Below, one piece after another: positions 1 to 5,526 of a DNA stretch of 12,981 nucleotides. Source of the stretch: Anaerolineae bacterium (GTDB taxonomy: Bacteria; Chloroflexota; Anaerolineae; B4-G1; SLSP01). The notes under the pieces were generated by a model. That model searched no databases. It was not told where the DNA came from and was given only the letters and a program-made list of their open reading frames with translations. A program made the position numbers and the translations under genes. The stretch is taken from NCBI GenBank assembly GCA_021159805.1, contig JAGHDT010000452.1:1-12981 (forward strand). Direction: 5' to 3'. Numbering within the stretch: the stretch's first letter is position 1; each line of letters starts with the position of its first letter.

Positions 1-720
1 ATGGCGGGCCACGCGCCCGGACAGGTCGAACTGCGGCCAAACGTGCCGCCGGTGGCCTGGGTCGAGGAACGGGCACGGCGCGAGCTGGCCGGGTACTATG
101 CCCAGATCGAGAATCTGGACTGGAATGTGGGGCGTGTGCGCGAAGCGCTGGCGGAGGCGGGACTGGATCTCGACACAAATCTCATCTTCTTCTCGGACCA
201 CGGCGATAATCACGGCTCCCACGGGCAGTTCCTCAAGACCTCCCCGTTGGAGGAGTCGGTGCGCGTCCCCTTCATCATCGGTGGTCTCCACCCGCGCTAC
301 GAGGGACGTTCCGGACGTCTGGATGTGCCGATGAACCACGTTGACATTGCACCGACGACGCTAGGGCTCTGTGGCATTGACGCGCCGGAGTGGATGCGCG
401 GGCACGACTACTCGGGGCTGCGGCTGCCGTCGCGCCCGCAGATCGAGTCCCCGGATTCGGCCTTCATCCAATCGGTCATCCCTACCGGCCACGGCGACAG
501 TGTCGATCGGCCCTGGCGGGCTGTCATCACCCGGGACGGCTGGAAGTACGTGGTGTTCGAGGGTCAGCCGTGGTTGATGTTCAATCTCAACGAGGATCCC
601 TACGAGCTGGCGAACCTGGCGCACAACACGAAGTTCCGTGGGGAGAGGAAGCGATTGCAGGACCGGCTTGCTCAGTGGATCTCCGACACCGGGGACGTGT
701 TTGTGCTGCCGGTGATCTAG
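1..720 (+). CDS. Type I sulfatase, C-terminal part (5' end outside window)
   Basis: This is the C-terminal half of an alkaline-phosphatase-fold sulfatase, which hydrolyses sulfate esters, probably on a sulfated carbohydrate. The metal-binding signature FFSDHGDNHGSHG lies at residues 63-75 as read here (Asp66 and His67 are the expected calcium/sulfate-site residues). It is followed by the usual Lys79 and the EESVRVPFI segment. A helix reading YYAQIENLDWNVGRV (residues 32-46) and the late segment MFNLNEDPYELANLA are typical of the family. The CxPxR site that matures to formylglycine is not present, so the N-terminal 200 or so residues lie upstream and the ATG at base 1 is probably an internal Met. 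The exact substrate cannot be read from this half. No strong terminator follows, only a 5-bp hairpin at 726-739. Family assignment is secure. Confidence 0.93.
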   Translation: MAGHAPGQVELRPNVPPVAWVEERARRELAGYYAQIENLDWNVGRVREALAEAGLDLDTNLIFFSDHGDNHGSHGQFLKTSPLEESVRVPFIIGGLHPRYEGRSGRLDVPMNHVDIAPTTLGLCGIDAPEWMRGHDYSGLRLPSRPQIESPDSAFIQSVIPTGHGDSVDRPWRAVITRDGWKYVVFEGQPWLMFNLNEDPYELANLAHNTKFRGERKRLQDRLAQWISDTGDVFVLPVI

Positions 721-740
721 GCTGGTTCGGGTTTCCGAAT

Positions 741-759
741 TACCAATTCTTGGTATGAT
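741..759 (+). promoter_or_regulatory. Possible operator over a -10 box upstream of the chaperonin gene
   Basis: A perfect 6-bp inverted repeat, TACCAA-TTC-TTGGTA (741-755), overlaps a good -10-like hexamer TATGAT (754-759). No good -35 box is visible at the expected distance, so an activator or an alternative sigma factor is possible. Neither a CIRCE element nor any other heat-shock operator I recognise is present. The placement suggests control of the chaperonin/propeller pair, but this rests on sequence pattern only. Confidence 0.35.
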
Positions 760-815
760 AGTGGGACTTGAGGTAGACGGCCGGTTTCCAAGACCTGCTG
801 AGAGCCGGGATGATG

Positions 816-843
816 CATCGCAGCCTGATGCCACGGTGCGATG
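816..843 (+). promoter_or_regulatory. Leader hairpin upstream of the chaperonin gene
   Basis: CATCGCA (816-822) and TGCGATG (837-843) form a perfect 7-bp stem with a 14-base loop. It ends about 10 bases before the Shine-Dalgarno AAGGAG (854-859) of the chaperonin gene. It could affect leader stability or translation. It does not pair with the ribosome-binding site itself. Confidence 0.3.
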
Positions 844-871
844 AGAATATACTAAGGAGTTACATATCGCA

Positions 872-2521
872 ATGGCAAGCAAACCAGAAAAGTGGCAGAG
901 ATCCAGGGTTGTCTTCCAGCCCGACGTGCACCGAGGTATGCTCAGAGGCATTGAGCAGATGACGGATGCCGTGCGACCGACCCTGGGCCCACTTCCCAGA
1001 ATCACGCTCTACGATACAACGATCGGCCCGATCGGCAAGATCCCGGAGCTATTGGACGATGGCGGTACGATCGCTCGGCGCATCATCCAGATCCGCGATC
1101 GGGATGCTGATGTCGGCGCTATGCTCCTGCGAAATGTTCTCTGGACTGTGCGTGAGAAGGTAGGCGATGGGACGGCGACGGCAGCCGTGGTGTTTGAGGC
1201 AACGTACCGGGCCGGCGTGCGTTACCTTGCTGCCGGTGGCAATGCCATGCGGCTTCGCACTCACCTGGAGCATGGCCTGCGTGAAATCCTGAATGAACTC
1301 GATGGCATGACCGGCCGCGTGGCGGGCAAAGAGGAACTGACCCGCTTGGCGACTGTCATCACCCGCGAACCTGAGTTGGGGAAGCTGTTGGGTGAGATTT
1401 TCGACATCATCGGCGAGTATGGTCGCCTGGAGATTCGCAAGGGCCAGGGGCGGTTCTTCGATCGTGAGTACGTCGAGGGTATGTACTGGGATGGTGGGTT
1501 GCTCTCTCGCACGTTGATCACTGATATCAGCCGGCAGCGAACCGAACTAGAGAACGCGGCCGTTCTGATGACGGATCTTGAGATTGAGGACCCGCGTGAC
1601 CTGATTCCCGTGTTCACCGTTTGTGTGAAGGCGGGTATCACGGACTTGGCGATCATCTGCCGCAGGATGTCCGACATCGCGATAGGTATGCTTGTGATGA
1701 ACCGTGACAAGGGCAAGATAAAACTGAACGCCATCGGGATCAAAACACCGGGGATCTCCGTCAGCGCCCAGCGTGTGGCGTTGATGGATATGGTTGTCCT
1801 GACCGGTGGGCGCGCACTCCTCCAGGCCTCAGGGGACTCGCTGCGGAACGTCAAGCTGTCGGATCTGGGGCGGGCACGCCGTCTGTGGGCGGACAAGTTG
1901 AACCTCGGTATCATCGGTGGCAAGGGGGACCCCAAGGCCTTACGCCGGCACATTGCTCATCTCCGTGATGTCTACGTCAGTGCCTCTGATACGGATGATC
2001 GCGGTGAGCTTCAGGAGCGCATCGGCAAACTAATGGGAGGATCGGCGACCCTATACGTGGGCGGCATCACCAAGACTGAGCAGGACTACGCCAAAGAGCA
2101 GGCCACACGTGCCTCTGACGCGATGCGCGGCGCGATACGCGAGGGTGTGCTCCCGGGTGGTGGAGCAGCGTTGCTTGGCTGCCGGTCGATGCTGCAGACG
2201 CGCATCGCCGAGAGCGTGGAGTCGGAGGAACGCGCGGCTTATCACATCCTGTTGGAGGCTGTTGAGGCACCCGCGCGCACGCTGCTGGAGAACACCGGCT
2301 ATGAGCCTGGCGAGATTCTCGGGCAGCTAGCAGATGTAGGTCCCTATGTCGGCTTCGATGTGGTCGCCGGGCAGGTGACGAATATGGCGACCGCTGGAAT
2401 CCTGGATATCACGACGGTGGTCAAGACTGCGGTGCGCGCTGCGATCTCGAGTGCGGCTATGGCGTTGACGACCGATGTGGTGGTACATCGCGCCAAAGCT
2501 CCCGAAGCTCTAACCACCTAG
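872..2521 (+). CDS. Divergent GroEL-type (Cpn60/TCP-1 superfamily) chaperonin
   Basis: A 549-residue protein alignable with GroEL along its length, so it should form an ATP-driven cytoplasmic folding ring or a derivative of one. Seen: N-terminal MLRGIEQMTDAVRPTLGP; DDGGT with Asp63 at the GroEL Asp52 position; GDGT at 98-101 (Asp99 equals GroEL Asp87); LQERIGKLMGG; REGVLPGGG; NTGYEP; GILDITTVVK near the end. Departures from GroEL: in an ungapped hand alignment the hydrolytic Asp398 position is Arg413, with the nearest Asp one turn later (Asp416); the apical Tyr203 position is Thr214; the FGDRRK stretch is absent; and the tail ends in APEALTT with no GGM repeats. The start is fixed by AAGGAG 12 bases upstream. 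No groES lies nearby. The next gene's Shine-Dalgarno overlaps this stop, so the two are cotranscribed. Probably a specialised paralogue rather than the housekeeping GroEL. Confidence 0.9.
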   Translation: MASKPEKWQRSRVVFQPDVHRGMLRGIEQMTDAVRPTLGPLPRITLYDTTIGPIGKIPELLDDGGTIARRIIQIRDRDADVGAMLLRNVLWTVREKVGDGTATAAVVFEATYRAGVRYLAAGGNAMRLRTHLEHGLREILNELDGMTGRVAGKEELTRLATVITREPELGKLLGEIFDIIGEYGRLEIRKGQGRFFDREYVEGMYWDGGLLSRTLITDISRQRTELENAAVLMTDLEIEDPRDLIPVFTVCVKAGITDLAIICRRMSDIAIGMLVMNRDKGKIKLNAIGIKTPGISVSAQRVALMDMVVLTGGRALLQASGDSLRNVKLSDLGRARRLWADKLNLGIIGGKGDPKALRRHIAHLRDVYVSASDTDDRGELQERIGKLMGGSATLYVGGITKTEQDYAKEQATRASDAMRGAIREGVLPGGGAALLGCRSMLQTRIAESVESEERAAYHILLEAVEAPARTLLENTGYEPGEILGQLADVGPYVGFDVVAGQVTNMATAGILDITTVVKTAVRAAISSAAMALTTDVVVHRAKAPEALTT

Positions 2522-2532
2522 AGGAAATGTCA

Positions 2533-3501
2533 ATGTCTGAACATTCGTCTGATAACGCCTTGCCTGAAGAATTCCCAACCGATCTTGTCTATGCCCTGGC
2601 AGGCACACCGGATTTAGGGACCTGTTTTGCTGCTCGCGTCACCGGACTCTATCAATCCAGGGATGGCTGCAAGACGTGGCACACAGTGTACGATTCCCTG
2701 GGGATAAGCGATCCGCTTCCCACGACGTCGGTTGTGCTGGCCCCCGACTATGATGGTGAGACGCACCGCAATGTCCTGTCCGGGGTGCCCGGCGGCGTGC
2801 TGCGTTCAACCGATGGGGGTGAGACGTGGTTTGCCACGATTCTGGATTCACCGCCCCCGGCCGTGTCGGCTTTGGCCATCTCGCCCAACTTTGTCGAGGA
2901 TGGCGTCGTTCTGGCTGCGACCACCGAGGATGGCATATTCCGCTCCGCCAACCATGGTAGCCATTGGGCACGCTGGAATTTCGGATTGCTGGATCTCAAC
3001 GTCTTCTGTCTGACGATTTCGCCGGGATTTGCCGAGGATGAAACTCTGTTTGCTGGAGTGGAGAGCGGTGTCTTTCGGAGCACCAACGGTGGGCGTGCCT
3101 GGCGTGAGGTGGAGCTTTCGGTCGGCTACGAGCCGGTCATTAGCCTGGCACTGTCGCCCACGTACCCGCAGGACCACGTGATCTTCGCCGGTACCGAGAG
3201 CCAGGGCCTGCTTGTCTCAGAGGATGACGGTGTCACCTGGACGCAGTCCGGTGCAGCGGTCATCACTGACCCGGTGAACAGCATTCTGCTGTCGCCTGAT
3301 TTCGCAGAGAGTCGCGCTATGTTGGCGCTCTTGGAGAGCTCGCTCTGGCTTTCGCGAGACGCGGGCACGACCTGGGCCCAGGTGCCGAATGGTCCGGAGA
3401 GCGTGACTGCGGTGTTAGCTCCGCAAGGCATCGCACGTGGTGCGACGCTCTTGGTCGGTCAGATGGGGGGGGACGTATCCCTGATGGCGTTGGATCTTTG
3501 A
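2533..3501 (+). CDS. Asp-box (BNR/sortilin-like) beta-propeller protein
   Basis: A protein of about 322 residues made almost entirely of propeller repeats. Six Asp-box-like motifs (S-x-D-x-G-x-T-W) start near residues 42, 92, 138, 183, 229 and 274: SRDGCKTW, STDGGETW, SANHGSHW, STNGGRAW, SEDDGVTW and SRDAGTTW. Between them recurs a strand pattern like LSPxFxxDxxLFAGT. This predicts a six- or seven-bladed propeller. No signal peptide, anchor or catalytic residues of a sialidase are evident, so it is likely cytoplasmic and probably a binding scaffold. Its Shine-Dalgarno GAGGAA (2521-2526) begins on the last base of the chaperonin stop. The ATG at 2533 has normal spacing, while an in-frame ATG at 2527 is too close. 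Tight coupling suggests a role with the chaperonin (client, adaptor or lid), which is inference. The function is unknown. Confidence 0.85.
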   Translation: MSEHSSDNALPEEFPTDLVYALAGTPDLGTCFAARVTGLYQSRDGCKTWHTVYDSLGISDPLPTTSVVLAPDYDGETHRNVLSGVPGGVLRSTDGGETWFATILDSPPPAVSALAISPNFVEDGVVLAATTEDGIFRSANHGSHWARWNFGLLDLNVFCLTISPGFAEDETLFAGVESGVFRSTNGGRAWREVELSVGYEPVISLALSPTYPQDHVIFAGTESQGLLVSEDDGVTWTQSGAAVITDPVNSILLSPDFAESRAMLALLESSLWLSRDAGTTWAQVPNGPESVTAVLAPQGIARGATLLVGQMGGDVSLMALDL

Positions 3502-3530
3502 TCTCAGCGGGGCTGAGATCCCCGCTGAGA
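3502..3530. other. Perfect 11-bp stem-loop directly after the propeller gene
   Basis: TCTCAGCGGGG (3502-3512) pairs perfectly with CCCCGCTGAGA (3520-3530) around a 7-base loop. It starts on the base after the TGA stop (3499-3501). No T-tract follows, so it is more likely an mRNA 3'-end stabiliser or a rho-type or processing structure than a complete intrinsic terminator. Confidence 0.6.
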
Positions 3531-3545
3531 CAAGCAAGTGCGCGC

Positions 3546-3590
3546 AGCGTGGAACGTGAGGCTCAATATCCTTGATGTTCCACGCTTTTT
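3546..3590 (+). terminator. Intrinsic terminator of the chaperonin/propeller operon
   Basis: AGCGTGGAAC (3546-3555) and GTTCCACGCT (3577-3586) form a perfect 10-bp stem. The 21-base loop can pair further through AGG/CCT. The run TTTTT (3586-3590) follows directly. This is the classical intrinsic terminator layout and separates the operon from the kinase gene. Confidence 0.8.
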
Positions 3591-3596
3591 CCTAGC

Positions 3597-3609
3597 AGCT
3601 TCTGAAGCT
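3597..3609. promoter_or_regulatory. Short palindrome upstream of the kinase gene
   Basis: AGCTTC-T-GAAGCT is a perfect 6-bp inverted repeat around one base, ending 17 bases before the kinase ATG. It could be an operator or a small leader hairpin. No clear promoter boxes or strong Shine-Dalgarno are visible near this start. Confidence 0.25.
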
Positions 3610-3626
3610 CTGGGCTGACACTACCT

Positions 3627-5450
3627 ATGCAATACACGATCTTTCTGCTATTGGTACCCATATCGCTGGCCTTGTCGGCCGGTGTGTTGGCGTATGCCCT
3701 GCGGCGGAACAAGACCCCGGAGATTCTCGCACTGATTGTGTTGACGATGGCAGTCTCCGGGTGGTTGACCTTCAACAGTTTCGAGCTGATCGCGGTGACA
3801 CCTGAGATGACCCTCTTCTGGGCCAAAGTCACCTATCTTTTCATTGGGATCACGCCAGTTGCTTGGCTTGCGTTTGCCCTCCAATATACGGGCACGCGGG
3901 TCAGGGCCGGCCCTTCGGCGTTTTGGTTCTTCGGTTTGATTCCGTTGATCACCGTGCTGCTCCTCTGGTTCAGCCCCGACGAGCACCTGGTGTGGCGGAG
4001 CTATGTGTTCTATCCTGTGAATGGTATGTTAGCGCTGTACGTCGAGTACGGTCCTTGGTTCTATGTCCACATTGCTAACGCGTACGCCGTCGTCATTGTT
4101 GGGGCCGCGGTCATTGTGCTGAATCACTTCAGGTCCCAGCAATTGTACCGGGGGCAATCAAGGTGGCTGCTGATCGGCGCTCTTACGCCGGTGTTCGTCA
4201 ACCTCACCTACGTTTCCCGTCTTGTCCCTGGTCTCAGGAAGGACTTCACGCCCATCGGCTTCGCTCTATCTGGGCTAGCGTTTGCGATGGGTATCTTTTG
4301 GCACAGGCTTTTCGATGTGCAGCCGATCGCCCGGGCGACATTGGTTGACAGTATGCGCGATTGTGTGATCACGCTCGATGGTCAGAACCGTGTGCTCGAT
4401 CTGAACCCTGCAGCGGTGGCGCTGTTTTCACGCTTGGGGCTGGTTGCTCCGATTGACAGTTACCTGGGGACATCAGTGCTAGACCTCGTAGGGGGGTGGA
4501 CCGAGCTGGCCGAGCATCTCAGTCAAGGGATTGACGAGGATGTTGATTTGGCTGTGAACTGCAATGGGGAACAGCTGCATTATGCCTGCAGTACGACGGA
4601 GCTGGCCGTCCGGAGAGGACGTAAGATCGGACGCTTGATTGTTCTTCGGGACATTACTGATCGAAAGACAGCCGAGGCCACGCTTCGGCAACAGATGGAG
4701 CAGTTGCAGATCAGTAACGAGCAGCTGGATGCCTTCGCTCACACGGCGGCTCACGATCTCAAAGGTCCGCTCTCCATCATCATCGGCTATGTCGAGATGC
4801 TGGGATTTTACCTTGATGAGCTGACCAAAGACGAGATCCGGCAGTATCTAGGCTTGCTCAATGATACCGGGCGGCAGATGTCGGGGATTGTCGATTCGCT
4901 GCTCCTTTTGGCGCAGGTGCATCGGCAAGACAGTCTTGTGGTTGACCTGCTTGATATGGAGACCGTGGTTGCCGATGCCCTGCGGCGTGTGGACTCTGTG
5001 ATCACCGGGAGCGGTGCCGCAATCTCAATGCCGGAGTCCTGGCCCAATGTGGTCGGCTATGGGCCCTGGCTTCTGGAAGCCTGGGTGAACTACCTGCTCA
5101 ATGCGATCAAGTACGGCGGGTCCCCTCCCAGTGTCACGCTGGGCTATGAGTGTTGCGAGATCAAGCCGGCGGTCGAGGCTGGCGGTGAGGGCGACTGCAT
5201 ACCGGGGATGCGCTTCTGGGTTCGAGATAATGGCCAGGGGCTGACCGAAGATCAGATGACAAGCTTGTTCACGCCGTTCACGCGTTTTCATGCTGACACA
5301 AGCGAAGGTCACGGCTTGGGACTCTCGATTGTCCATCGCATCATCGACAGGCTCGGTGGTCAAGTGGGTGTCGAGAGTGAAGTCGGTGCGGGCAGTACGT
5401 TCTGGTTCACATTGCCCACCGTCTTCGCGCCGAATAATGTTTCGGAGTGA
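3627..5450 (+). CDS. Membrane sensor histidine kinase (7TM sensor, PAS, HisKA, HATPase)
   Basis: A 607-residue inner-membrane sensor kinase. About seven hydrophobic segments (roughly residues 3-25, 32-55, 62-87, 97-115, 145-167, 180-198, 208-226) resemble the 7TM sensor module of histidine kinases. A PAS-like domain follows (about 230-345; DSMRDCVITLDGQNRVLDLNPAA), then a short coiled linker. The dimerisation domain has the H-box AHDLKGPL with phospho-acceptor His376. The ATPase domain shows the N-box (Asn492 in NYLLNAIKYG), G1 (RDNGQGL, Asp534), the F-box region (FTPFTRF) and G2 (GHGLGLS, 561-567). All catalytic elements are present. There is no receiver domain and no response regulator in the window, so it is an orphan here and its partner and signal are unknown. 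It is isolated from the upstream operon by the terminator at 3546-3590 and lies 76 bases before the glycosidase gene. Confidence 0.94.
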   Translation: MQYTIFLLLVPISLALSAGVLAYALRRNKTPEILALIVLTMAVSGWLTFNSFELIAVTPEMTLFWAKVTYLFIGITPVAWLAFALQYTGTRVRAGPSAFWFFGLIPLITVLLLWFSPDEHLVWRSYVFYPVNGMLALYVEYGPWFYVHIANAYAVVIVGAAVIVLNHFRSQQLYRGQSRWLLIGALTPVFVNLTYVSRLVPGLRKDFTPIGFALSGLAFAMGIFWHRLFDVQPIARATLVDSMRDCVITLDGQNRVLDLNPAAVALFSRLGLVAPIDSYLGTSVLDLVGGWTELAEHLSQGIDEDVDLAVNCNGEQLHYACSTTELAVRRGRKIGRLIVLRDITDRKTAEATLRQQMEQLQISNEQLDAFAHTAAHDLKGPLSIIIGYVEMLGFYLDELTKDEIRQYLGLLNDTGRQMSGIVDSLLLLAQVHRQDSLVVDLLDMETVVADALRRVDSVITGSGAAISMPESWPNVVGYGPWLLEAWVNYLLNAIKYGGSPPSVTLGYECCEIKPAVEAGGEGDCIPGMRFWVRDNGQGLTEDQMTSLFTPFTRFHADTSEGHGLGLSIVHRIIDRLGGQVGVESEVGAGSTFWFTLPTVFAPNNVSE

Positions 5451-5459
5451 TGCGCTGTA

Positions 5460-5499
5460 CTGACGACACGTTGTTCTGACGACGCTCTGTCCTGATGGT
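5460..5499 (+). promoter_or_regulatory. Direct repeats with 16-bp period upstream of the GH31 gene
   Basis: CTGACGAC occurs at 5460-5467 and 5476-5483, with a degenerate third copy CTGATGGT at 5492-5499, each 16 bases apart. Direct repeats of this kind upstream of a sugar-hydrolase gene could bind a regulator. No convincing -35/-10 pair accompanies them, so GH31 may also be read through from the kinase gene. Confidence 0.3.
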
Positions 5500-5526
5500 G
5501 CGCCATTGACAAGGAGATGCACCCCG

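Noticed and set aside
770..850. Resemblance to a TPP riboswitch (CTGAGA and CCTGATG fragments) in the chaperonin leader
   Set aside because: The conserved ACCC and the long conserved 3' block of the TPP aptamer are missing, and the downstream gene has nothing to do with thiamine.
361..1005. 214-codon minus-strand frame across the sulfatase end and chaperonin start
   Set aside because: It covers two well-supported plus-strand regions and has no recognisable protein pattern.
2527..2532. First ATG (2527) as start of the propeller protein
   Set aside because: It is only one or two bases from the Shine-Dalgarno; the ATG at 2533 has workable spacing.
5506..5511. Perfect -35 hexamer TTGACA before the GH31 gene
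   Set aside because: It lies 15 bases before the ATG and runs into the Shine-Dalgarno AAGGAG, so there is no room for a -10 box upstream of the start.
5506..5526. Upstream TTG start for GH31
   Set aside because: It would put the obvious Shine-Dalgarno inside the coding region; ATG 5527 has correct spacing.
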